Assembly: GCA_963792855.1 (NCBI GenBank)
Contig: CAWBXZ010000008.1
Span: forward strand, 13,932-77,931
Source: SG8-40 sp963792855
Lineage (GTDB): Bacteria > Pseudomonadota > Gammaproteobacteria > Burkholderiales > Eutrophovitaceae
Direction of reading: 5' to 3'
Length of the DNA: 64,000 nt
The notes beneath the pieces were generated by a model, which was not told the DNA's origin, searched no databases, and saw only the letters and a list, made by a program, of their open reading frames with translations. The translations under genes were made by a program, and so were the position numbers. Below are positions 54,901 to 64,000 of this stretch, piece by piece. Each line of letters opens with the position of its first letter. Position 1 is the stretch's first letter.

Positions 54901-57900
54901 CTCGAGTGGATGCCGGCCGAGCAGGCGGCATACGGTGCCGACCTGAGGCTGCGGGCTTTCTATCGTCAGCTTCACTGGGGCGTCGCCTCGCCGCGGGTGC
55001 GGGTTTGCTGCTGCTCGCATTCAGACCGCAAGCCTGGCCCTGTCGCTGTGCCGCTCATTGTTTTGTGGGCGCTGTCGCCGATGTTCGCGTGGCACATGAG
55101 CCTGCCGCCGAAGGTCGCGGAGAAAACGGCGCTCTCCCCCAGGGAGCGGCATTCGCTGCGGCTGCTCGCTCGCCGCACCTGGCGCTTCTTCGAAAAATTC
55201 GTCAGTGCAGAAGACAACGCGCTGCCGCCGGACAACTTCCAGGAAGACCCCGTGCCGGTCATCGCCCACCGCACCTCGCCGACTAATCTGGGTCTCTATC
55301 TGCTGAGCACAACGGTCGCCCACGACTTTGGCTGGATCGGCGTCGTCGATATGGCGAAACGCCTGGAGGACACGCTCGACACCATGGACAGGTTGCGCCG
55401 CTTCCGCGGCCACTTCCTCAACTGGTACGACACGCGGGACCTGCGGCCGCTGGACCCTGCCTACGTGTCCACCGTCGACAGCGGCAATCTGGCGGCACAC
55501 CTGATTGCTGTGGCGCAAGCGTGTCGCGAGCTGGCTGACATCGACCCCGTTTCGGTGCGCAGACGTTGATGGGAATCGGGGACGCTCTCCAACTGGTGCT
55601 TGATTCCGAGAAGCAGGCCGAGTATCCGCGTCGTTCGCAGACGGTTACCGAGGCGCACCTGCACGAAGCCGCCGCGGCGCTGCGCATGTTCCTCGATGAT
55701 CCACCCGCGTCCCTCACCGGATGGGCGCACCGCCTGCGAGAGATGGCGGTGCAGGCGGAGAACCTTCTGGACATTGCCGGCACGCTCGCGAGCGAGGCCG
55801 AGTCAGTATCCCGCTCCGATGTTCTGACATGGGCGACGAGCGTGCGCGACTGCATCGCCAGCCACGCCCGCGACCTCGACGCGGAACGGCTCGCCGAGCG
55901 CACGCAGGCGAGCACGAATGCCGACAGCATCATCGGGCATCGCCTTGCTGCGCTCGCGTTGCGCGCCGAAGGGTTGATGCAGGCGATGGACTTCCGGTTC
56001 CTGTTCGACCCTGCGCGCAAGCTGTTCTCGATCGGTTACCGCGTTGCCGACGGTAGCCTCGATCCGAGTTGCTACGACCTGCTGGCCTCGGAGGCGAGAC
56101 TGGGAAGCTTCGTCGCCATCGCCAAGGGAGACGTGGCACCGCGTCACTGGTTCGTGCTCGGCCGGGCACTCACGCCGGTGCACCATGGTGCGGCCCTGGT
56201 GTCGTGGTCGGGTTCCATGTTCGAGTATCTGATGCCGCTGCTGGTGATGCAGCAGCCGGCGCGCAGCCTTCTTGATCTGAGCTGTCGTCTGGTGGTGGCA
56301 CGCCAGATCGAGTATGGCGAAGAGCGAAGCGTGCCGTGGGGGGTTTCTGAATCGGCCCATTACATTCGCGACGTGGAACTCACTTATCAGTACTCGGATT
56401 TCGGCGTTCCCGGCCTCGGGTTGCGGCGCGGGCTGTTCGAGGACGTCGTGGTGGCGCCTTACGCGACCGCGCTCGCCGCGATGCTTGAACCACGAAGCCG
56501 CAATCGCACAATTTCGAGCGGCTCGACGAAGCCGGAGCCGCAGGCGCTTTCGGTTTCTGTGAAGCACTCGATTACACGCCGTCGAATCTTCCGGCGAAGA
56601 CACCCGGTCGCGGTGGTGCGCAGCTACATGGCGCATCACCAGGGAATGACGGTTGTTTCGCTGGGCAACGTGCTTCATGACGGATTGACCCAGGCGCGCT
56701 TCCATTCCCATCCGATGGTCCAGGCGGCCGAGTTGCTACTGCAGGAGCGCACGCCGCGCGGGGCGTTCGTGACCCGGCCCCGCGGTGAGGAAGTGCGGGT
56801 GGCGCCGCTGGTGCGCGATCTGGTCCTGCCCACGCTGCGCCAGTTCGAATCGCCGCACGACATCACGCCGCGCACGCATCTGCTTTCCAACGGCCGCTAT
56901 ACGGTCATGATCACCACGGCGGGCTCCGGGTTCAGCCGGTGCGGCGATCTCGCCGTCACTCGCTGGCGCGAGGACGCGACGCGTGACTGCTGGGGCTCGT
57001 TCGTGTTTCTGCGCGATGTCGACAGCGGTGAGGTCTGGTCGGCCGGCTACCAGCCGAGCGGAACGGAAGTGGAGCGCTACGAAGTCATCTATTCCGAGGA
57101 CCGCGCCAGGATCACGCAGCGAGACCGGTCCCTGATCATCACCCTTGAGATCGTGGTTTCGCCCTGAGGACGACGCCGAGCTGCGCCAGCTGACCGTGAC
57201 CAATATCGGCAACGAGGATCGCAAGATCGACTTCACCTCCTACGCCGAAGTGGTACTGGCAACCCAGGGCGCAGACGAGGCCCACCCTGCATTCTCGAAC
57301 CTGTTCGTGGAGACCGAGTTCGAACCCGCAGACCGGGACCTTGCTGGCGACGCGACATCCACGCTCCGCAGAAGAACAACAGGTCTGGCTCGCGCATCTG
57401 GTGACGATCGACGCGGAACCGCTCGCAGCCGCTGCAGTACGAGACGGATCGGGCGCGTTTCCTGGGCCGGGGTCGCGGCATCCGGACGCCACAATCCGTG
57501 GTCGATGGGGGGCCGCTTTCGGACACCGTTGGAAAGGTGCTGGATCCCATCGTGAGCCTCCGGCAACGGCTGGAAATTGCGCAAGGAAAAACAGTGCGTC
57601 TGGTGTTCACCACGCTGGTGGCGCCGTCGCGCAACGAGGCGCTCGAGATCGCGGAGAAATACCGCCAGCCGGCGACGTTCGAACGGGAAAGTTCGCTGGC
57701 GTGGACACAGGCACAAGTCCAGCTCCATCACCTGCGGATCACGCAGGACGAAGCGCACCTGTTCCAGCGTCTGGCCAATCGCCTGCTGTACACCGATCCG
57801 ACGTTGCGCGCGGCGGCGCAAGGTTCTGGCCGCGAATCGCCTGAATGCGACCGGTCTCTGGCCTTACGGCATTTCCGGTGATCTTCCCATCGCCCTGGTG

Positions 57901-60716
57901 CGTATCGAGCGCGAAGAAGAGCGGTCGGTCGTGCGCCAGTTGCTGCGGGCGCACGAATATTGGCGTCTGAAAGGGCTTGCCGCCGACCTGGTGATTCTCA
58001 ATGCAAGCGTCGGCTCTTACGCGCCGGGTCTGCAGGAGTCGCTCGCCGACATGTTGCGAGCGAGCCACTCCGGAACAGACGAGGGCGCAGCCAGGCAAAA
58101 AAGGTGGCGTGTTCCTGCTTCGTGCCGATATCGTGCCGCTGCGGGACCAGCAACTGCTGCGCGCGGCAGCGCGCGTGGTGATTCTGGCGCATGCGGGCAC
58201 CTTGTCCGAGCAGGCGAACCGACTGGAACGACCGCGGCCCGGGCCGGTTCCGTCGCGACGGCGCGCGCCGCGCGAGCAGGCCGCAGCGGTTACTGCTCCC
58301 GCACCGGATCTGGAGTTCTTCAACGGCCTTGGCGGATTTGCACAGGGCGGCCGCGAATACGTCACGGTCCTGGGCAAAGGGCAGTGGACGCCGGCACCGT
58401 GGATCAACGTGGTGGCGAATCCGCAGTTCGGCTTTCAGGTCTCCGAGTCCGGTTCGGGCCACAGCTGGTCGATGAACAGCCGCGAGAACAAACTCACGCC
58501 CTGGTCGAACGATGCCGTCAGCGACCCTCCGGGCGAGACCTTCTATATCCGCGACGCTGACAGCGGTCATGTCTGGGGTCCAACCGTTCTCCCGATCCGC
58601 GAAGAATCCTCGCCCTATGTCATCCGCCACGGTCAGGGGTACAGCCGGTTCGAGCACACATCTGACAGGGCATCGCGCTCGATCTGCTGCAGTTCGTGCC
58701 GGTTCGCGACCCGGTAAAGATCTCGCGCCTCACCCTGAAGAATCTTTCGGACCGGACGCGGCGAATTTCCATCACCGCCTATGCGGAGTGGGTGCTGGGG
58801 GTTGCGCGCAGCGGCTCCGTGCCGCATGTCACAACCGAGCTCGACCTCGCGACCCGTGCTCTGTTTGCGCGCAACGCCTGGAACGCGGATTTTGCCGATC
58901 GTGTTGCGTTTGCCGATCTGGGTGGAAGCCAGACTTCGTGGACCGCCGACCGGCTGGAGTTTCTGGGCCGCAACGCGAGCCTCGATCACCCCGCGTCGCT
59001 CGAGCGTGGCACCGTGCTGTCGGGACGCACCGGTGCGGGACTGGATCCCTGTGCTGCGCTGCAGACAATGGTCGAACTCGAGCCGGGCGAACGCACCGAG
59101 GTACTGTTCCTGCTCGGCGAAGGCGCCGACGCTGAAGATGCCCGTTCGCTTGTCGAACGCTACCGCGAGAAGGACGTTGAGTCGGCGCTTCTGGAGGTCG
59201 AGGAACAGTGGAACCAGGTGCTGGGCACAGTGCAGGTGGCAACGCCGGATGCTTCGATGAATCTGCTGCTCAACCGCTGGCTGTTGTATCAAACGCTGTC
59301 GTGTCGCATCTGGGGACGCTCGGCGTTTTACCAGTGCGGCGGTGCCTACGGATTTCGCGACCAACTCCAGGACGTGCTGTCTCTCGCAGTGACAAGGCCC
59401 GACCTGGTCCGCGAGCATCTGCTGCGGGCCGCCGCGCGGCAGTTTCGCGAAGGCGATGTTCAGCACTGGTGGCATCCGCCGACCGGTCGCGGCGTTCGCA
59501 CCCGGATCTCCGACGACCGCTTGTGGTTGCCGCATGCGGTGGTTCACTATCTGCGCACCACCGATGACGGCACGGTGCTCGAGGAAACGGCTACGTGGCT
59601 CGAAGGACGCGCGCTCGAAGACGGCGAGCAAGAGGCCTACTTCGAACCGGCCGAGTCGGACGACCGGGCGACGCTTTACGAACATTGCGCGCGGGCGCTG
59701 GACCGCAGCCTCGGTGTTGGCAGTCACGGTCTGCCGTTGATCGGCGCCGGCGACTGGAACGACGGCATGAACCGCATTGGCCACGCGGGCCGTGGTGAAA
59801 GCGTCTGGCTGGGCTGGTTTCTCTACCTGAATCTGACCGAGTTCGCGCCGATCGCCGAACTGCGCGGCGACACCGGTCGCGCGGCCAGCTGGCGCGGCGT
59901 GGCTGCGTCTGTCCAGGCCTCCCTTGAGGCACAGGCGTGGGACGGCGCGTGGTACAAGCGTGCTTTCTTCGACGACGGAACGCCACTCGGGTCGCAGGAA
60001 AACGACGCGTGCCAGATCGATTCCATTGCCCAATCGTGGGCCGTCATTTCCGGTGCGGCCGACGATCAGCGCGCACGACAGGCAATGCAATCCATGGAAC
60101 AGCGACTCGTCCGGCATGACGAGCGTCTGTTGTTGCTGTTCGCGCCACCGTTTGACCAGACAACGCTGGAGCCCGGCTACATCAAGGGATATCCTCCCGG
60201 CATTCGCGAAAACGGCGGCCAGTACACGCACGCCGCAGTCTGGTCGGTCGTGGCGTTCGCCATGCTCGGCGACGGTGACAAGGCCGGCGAACTGTTCGAC
60301 CTGCTCAGCCCGATCCAGCATGCAAGCTCCCGCGTCGACCTGCAGCGCTACAAAGGCGAGCCGTATGCGGTGGCCGCAGATGTCTATTCACAACCGCCGC
60401 ACACAGGACGAGGCGGATGGACGTGGTACACCGGAGCGGCGGGATGGCTCTATCGCGCGGGACTGGAATCGATTCTTGGCTTTCACAAGCAAGGTTCCGC
60501 ACTGCGCATCGATCCGTGCATCCCGCGCGACTGGAAACACTTCGAGATATCCTACCGCCATGGCGCCAGCGTCTACCGGATCAAGGTCGAGAACCCACAG
60601 GGCGTCTGCCGTGGTGTCGCAGTATCAGTGTCGACGGCGCAGTTCTCGCGAAGGACGCACTGGTCCCGTTGCACGATGACGGTTCAGAGCATCGCGTTGA
60701 GGTTGTGCTCGGCTAA
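51954..60716 (+). pseudogene. ndvB: Cyclic beta-1,2-glucan synthase (NdvB/ChvB type), about fourteen frameshifts
   Basis: Fragments in all three frames assemble into one ~2,870-residue protein, the normal size. Order: N-terminal part from PIRAEIFGIERLEQHARSL (a start at 52119 is possible); family 84 glycosyltransferase with ITLDADTRLPKASAYRL and RRHHRWVRGDWQLLPW; membrane helices; a glycoamylase-like domain with VRSYMAHHQGM; and a GH94 phosphorylase-like C-terminus with FYQCGGAYGFRDQLQDV and GAGDWNDGMNRIGHAG. The enzyme makes periplasmic cyclic glucans. Frame changes are near 53100, 54990, 55020, 55560, 56485, 56512, 56605, 57164, 57345, 57435, 57818, 58092, 58665 and 60610. No in-frame nonsense codon is seen. 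Confidence 0.85.
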
Positions 60717-60787
60717 GCGCTCTTCGATTCATGCTGGCAGCGCGCTACAACGATCCAGCAAGTGAACCTTTGACGCCTCACAAACGA

Positions 60788-60964
60788 GAAAAGTGCCTGC
60801 ATTTCTGCAAGCCCTTTTCTGGATGTGGCGCGACCGGGAGGGTGAGCGAGGAGATGCCAAAGCACCGCTTTCGCCCTCGCGAACGCCCGAGGTCTATTGG
60901 CCAAGGGCCGGGCTTTCTCGCGTAGCGAGAAAATGAACCCACGACCCCCTGGTTCGTAGCCAGT
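60788..60964 (-). repeat. tRNA-Arg 3' fragment plus terminator hairpin, copy D (interrupted)
   Basis: On the minus strand, ACTGGCTACGAACCAGG (most of the tRNA-Arg(ACG) anticodon arm) and GGTCGTGGGTTC (variable loop, T-stem start) lie at 60935-60964. The acceptor/CCA end and the terminator hairpin lie about 100 bases further on, at 60788-60836. The insertion carries its own hairpin, TTTCTCGC-GTA-GCGAGAAA at 60914-60932. This copy extends furthest towards the tRNA 5' side. Confidence 0.65.
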
Positions 60965-60996
60965 GGGTCTCACTGCCAAGTCCGAAGATCTTCTGA

Positions 60997-61800
60997 TCAG
61001 GTCCGGCGCCGCAGAAACTCCGCCAGCACTTGTGCGCAGGCCTTGCCGTGCGAAAACGGCAGGCCATGGCGCGAATGGGCGAACACCTGGATTTCCGACT
61101 CCGGGATTTCGTCGTGCATCTGGTGCATGACCGTTGCGGGAATGAAGGGGCTGCTGTCCGGAGACAGCAGCAAGGTCGGTGTCCGGATGTGTTTGAGTTC
61201 CTTGCTGTAGTTGCACTTGAGCAACAGATCGGCGAGCCCGAGGCAAACATCCATCGAACAGGTTTCGTGAAGCGCGAGATACCAGTCGTATGTATCCGGA
61301 TCCAGGGCACCGGCATAGAACCGCCATTCCATCATTTGCGCCGCCCATTTTTCCTGGGTTCCGGTTTTCACCATTTCACGCCAGACATTGACGTTTCCCA
61401 GCAGACCGCCTTTGGGTGACGCGTTGGAAAGCGTCAGCGACAGCAAACGTTTTGCGTGCGACAGCGCGCAAACGATGCCGGCCGTGCCGCCGATCGATTC
61501 GCCGACGAAGTGGAATCGTTCCGCTCCTGCTGCATCTGCGACGTGGAGCAGGTCGTCTACCAGACCGTCGAAAGTCCACTTGTAACCCTTCTCCGGAATC
61601 ACCGATTCACCGTGTCCGCGCAAGTCAAAACGAACAAGGCGATATCTGTCGCATAGGGCAGCGAACCAGTCCGTCCACATGGCGGGATGCCCGGCCACGC
61701 CGTGATGGAACACGATGGTCTCGGGCTTCTCGATCCACGGCGGTGTGAGGTCGCAGACTTCGTAATGAAGGTTTCCCGTGGGCGTCTCAACGAATGACAT
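60997..61800 (-). CDS. Alpha/beta hydrolase (3-oxoadipate enol-lactonase-like)
   Basis: 267 residues from the ATG at 61800, chosen for GGGGAG six bases upstream. Features are the oxyanion strand VFHHGVAGHPAMWTDW, the RLVRFDLRGHGES strand, nucleophile elbow HFVGESIGGTAGIV (Ser), an Asp in LLLSPDSSPF and the C-terminal His in SRHGLPFSH. The layout is that of enol-lactone hydrolases and related esterases. It shares the strand with the MFS transporter and the dehydrogenase at the window's end, consistent with uptake and turnover of an organic acid. Confidence 0.85.
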   Translation of the reverse strand: MSFVETPTGNLHYEVCDLTPPWIEKPETIVFHHGVAGHPAMWTDWFAALCDRYRLVRFDLRGHGESVIPEKGYKWTFDGLVDDLLHVADAAGAERFHFVGESIGGTAGIVCALSHAKRLLSLTLSNASPKGGLLGNVNVWREMVKTGTQEKWAAQMMEWRFYAGALDPDTYDWYLALHETCSMDVCLGLADLLLKCNYSKELKHIRTPTLLLSPDSSPFIPATVMHQMHDEIPESEIQVFAHSRHGLPFSHGKACAQVLAEFLRRRT

Positions 61801-62019
61801 CAACATCTCCCCGTAATCTGAATCGCGACGGCAAACATGACCCTACTACTACGCGCAACCCGTGGCCAGTCATCAAGGCGCTCGCGTAACTTGTCAAGAG
61901 CGCGGCGGGTGATGGCGCCATGCCCGCTTGCATGGGCGCGCGCTGTTCGCACTCTGCGCTTGCGTTGTATTGCAGTCCAGCTGATTCGATTGCCGTCGCG
62001 GGTGACTGCGTTCAGAGCG

Positions 62020-63298
62020 CTAATGAAAGACCTGAAGCTCCTTGCCTTTTGTTTCCGGCAGAAATATCAGCGAGAACATCGCGAGTCCGCAAGCAAGAAC
62101 CGATACCACCATGATCGATAGTGCGAGCGGTTCCGATACTGACCCATGCCAATTGTGCAAACCATGCGGGCGGATGGTCGCCGAGGTAACCGACCAGCGG
62201 CGGCGCGAAGGCGCCAAGCCCGCGCCCGGTGTTGTAGACAAAGCCCTGACCCGAACCGCGCATGCGGCTGGGAAACAGTTCGGCGAGATAAGAGCCGAAA
62301 CCGCTGAAGTTGCCCGAGATGAAGAATCCCAACGGGAAGCCGAGAATCAGCATCGCCGTATTGCTGATGGGCAGACTGGTATATGCCAGTGCCACAAAAG
62401 CCGTGCAGGTTGCGAACAGCAGGAAGGTCTTTCGTCTGCCGATGTGATCGCACAGGTAGGCCGCCGTCATGAATCCGAACCACGAGCCGACGATGATGAC
62501 GACGCTGTAGCCGCCGGTGTTGAGCACCGTCAGTCCGCGTACGGTTTTCAGGTAAGTCGGAACCCAGGTAACGACGGCGTAGTAGGCCGCCATCATGCCG
62601 GTGGTGAGCAGGCAGCCGAGAATGGTGATGTGGATGTGTGACGGCGAGAAGATTTCCAGGAAGTGGCTTTTGCCGGACGCCTTGGTGTGTTCGCGCGTTT
62701 TGTGAAAGATTTCCGACTCCGGCACGTTGCGGCGGATGTAGAGCACAAGCACGCCGGGAATGATGCCGATCCAGAACATGACGCGCCAGGCGATGTCTTC
62801 GGAGAATGCCGAGAAAACCACTGCGAAGGCGATTGCCGCGAGACCCCAGCCCACGGCCCACCCGCTTTGCATGCTGCCGACCGCCTTGCCGCGATGTTTC
62901 GCGCGCACCATTTCGGCAATGAGTATCGAGCCCACGGCCCATTCGCCACCGAAGCCGAGGCCCTGCAGCGCGCGCAGGAACAGCAGTTGTTCGTAGGAAT
63001 TGGTGAAACCGCACAGGAAGGTCGCCACTGAAAACCACAGGATCGTGATTTGCAGAATCTTTACGCGCCCGAAACGGTCGGCGAGTATGCCCGCCGCCCA
63101 GCCGCCAATGGCCGATACGATCAACGTTGCCGTGGCGATCAATCCGGCTTCGGCCTTGGTCATCATCCACGCCACCATCAGCGTCGGAATGACGAAGGTG
63201 TAGACCATGAAGTCGAAGGCGTCGACCGCCCAGCCACCGAACGCGGCACCCAGCGTTCGCCGCTCGGTTTTCGTCAGTTCTCTCAGCCAGTCGAACAT
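62020..63298 (-). pseudogene. MFS transporter (sialate/aromatic acid:H+ symporter type), frameshifted near the 3' end
   Basis: Twelve-helix MFS permease of about 426 residues: RTLGAAFGGWAVDAFDFMVY, GGWAAGILADRFGRVKILQI, LQGLGFGGEWAVGSILIAEM and LAELFPSRMRGSGQGFVYNT. After WVSIGTA a missing base near 62125 shifts the frame; the last helix and tail (LSIMVVSVLACGLAMFSLIF, LPETKGKELQVFH) are in the next frame and end at 62020. The family imports carboxylic acids with protons. A hydrolase lies downstream and a tartrate-type dehydrogenase upstream. Confidence 0.82.
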
Positions 63299-63437
63299 GC
63301 GCTTTCCCTGATTGTTGTTATGTGTCCGGCATGCGGAGTCGGTGCGTGTTCACGGCAGGATAACCGACCGCCGCCAATCCGCAAAATATACCGATGTTGC
63401 AGTGCGCATAAAACGCGTACGAAGACATTGCGCGCCA

Positions 63438-63695
63438 GTTGCGCATCAGAAGGAATAGCCTACAGGTTGCGCAAGAAAACACCCGCGCGGTGAGCGCGCC
63501 GGATCAAAGTTGCGCGGTGAGCGCATGGGTAAAGTTGCGCAGGACGTGCGTACGGGCAAAATTGCGCAGTGAGTGCGCACGGACACAGAGGCGCAGCGTA
63601 TACGCACGGATGCGATTGCGCAGAACATGCGCACCGAAGCAGTTACGTAGTCCATGCGCACGCGCAACCCCGCGCAGCGAGCTGCTGCGCGAACG
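63438..63695. repeat. Degenerate 27-bp palindromic tandem array
   Basis: Units begin at 63482, 63509, 63534, 63561, 63588, 63615, 63642 and 63669, all 27 bases long except one of 25. Outlying units start at 63438 and 63465, and weaker TTGCGC matches extend left to about 63390. The approximate consensus is GTTGCGCAGTGAGTGCGCAC followed by GGGCAAA, so each unit contains TGCGCA-5-TGCGCA and can form a hairpin. It fills most of the 416-base gap between the MFS gene and the dehydrogenase 3' end; the remainder shows nothing else. Confidence 0.8.
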
Positions 63696-63714
63696 GCGCT
63701 ACGGCAGTTTCAGT

Positions 63715-64000
63715 TCAGATGGCTGCGGCGATCGCCTTGCCCATGTCCCCGGTGCTGGCCTTGCCGCCAACGTCCGGCGTGCGCGGGCCATCGACGAGGC
63801 AGTCCTCGATCGCTTTGACGATTGCTGCCGAGGCGTCAGCGTGACCGAGATGATCGAGCATCATTGCGCCGGACCAGATCTGCGCAACCGGATTGGCTAC
63901 TTTCTTGCCGTAAATGTCCGGCGCCGAGCCGTGCACCGGTTCGAACAGCGACGGGAAGGTGCGATCCGGATTGATGTTGGCCGAAGGTGCAACACCGATA
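63715..64000 (-). CDS. Tartrate/D-malate (isopropylmalate-type) dehydrogenase, 5' partial
   Basis: The C-terminal ~95 residues of a beta-decarboxylating dehydrogenase; the gene continues beyond the window. Diagnostic stretches are IGVAPSANINPDRTFPSLFE, PVHGSAPDIYGKKVANPVAQ and the C-terminal GPRTPDVGGKASTGDMGKAI. SANINPDR-type sequence favours tartrate/D-malate dehydrogenase over isopropylmalate dehydrogenase. It is NAD-dependent and cytoplasmic. It is followed by the palindromic array and then the MFS gene on the same strand. Confidence 0.85.
   Translation of the reverse strand, partial: IGVAPSANINPDRTFPSLFEPVHGSAPDIYGKKVANPVAQIWSGAMMLDHLGHADASAAIVKAIEDCLVDGPRTPDVGGKASTGDMGKAIAAAI

Noticed and set aside
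58633..60321. 562-codon minus-strand ORF
   Set aside because: Antisense shadow of the conserved GH94 part of the glucan synthase.
63438..63695. Possible CRISPR array
   Set aside because: Units are contiguous 27-mers without unique spacers, and no cas genes are present.

Overview
The window reads as a chromosomal stretch of a GC-rich (about 60 %), metabolically versatile proteobacterium, most likely a betaproteobacterium. That assignment is an inference from family content: DUF2788, DUF3185, DUF2189 and DUF502 membrane proteins, BufA2, SoxYZ, a FcbT-type TRAP transporter and IorAB-type molybdoenzymes. No rRNA and no complete tRNA gene is present.

Layout. 0-8 kb: the 3' end of a molybdopterin dehydrogenase overlapping soxYZ, then small envelope proteins (SOUL, DUF4124, DUF2189, a lipoprotein esterase, DUF2914, DoxX, DUF3185, GlsB-type). 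8-13 kb: a complete urea/amide-type ABC importer on the minus strand, with a fused permease-ATPase gene. 13-17 kb: MOSC protein, frameshifted DUF502, macro-domain protein, DUF2788 and a second DUF2189. 17.3-17.5 kb: a MITE-like element. 17.6-26.3 kb: a NarL-type two-component system, a TRAP transporter and an IorA/IorB-like dehydrogenase. 26.4-35.7 kb: amidase, threonine-aldolase-like enzyme, and a CoA-ester catabolic cluster (enoyl-CoA hydratase, paired acyl-CoA dehydrogenases, class III CoA-transferase) divergent from a 3-hydroxyisobutyrate dehydrogenase-like enzyme and a quinone reductase.

From about 36 kb the character changes to accessory DNA. Four copies of a module, a hairpin terminator next to the 3' part of a tRNA-Arg(ACG)-like gene, lie in the same orientation at 36.6, 48.2, 51.15 and 60.8 kb. 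They delimit three blocks: (i) methyltransferase, two near-identical diheme DUF1924 cytochromes flanking Sel1/FGGY kinase/HpaI aldolase genes, DUF3237, SnoaL-like, and an orphan NosR-ApbE pair; (ii) a small metal-associated membrane cluster (His-rich protein, HupE/UreJ fusion, DUF6488, DUF3147); (iii) one giant cyclic beta-1,2-glucan synthase. No integrase is visible, so these look like footprints of stacked insertions at a tRNA-Arg gene. The last 3 kb returns to metabolic genes (alpha/beta hydrolase, MFS transporter, tartrate/isopropylmalate-type dehydrogenase) and holds a degenerate 27-bp palindromic tandem array.

Caveat: at least nine genes carry indel frameshifts, and the glucan synthase alone has about fourteen, yet no in-frame nonsense mutations are evident. 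This pattern fits residual long-read indel errors better than real gene decay, so 'pseudogene' labels below mean 'frameshifted as given'.
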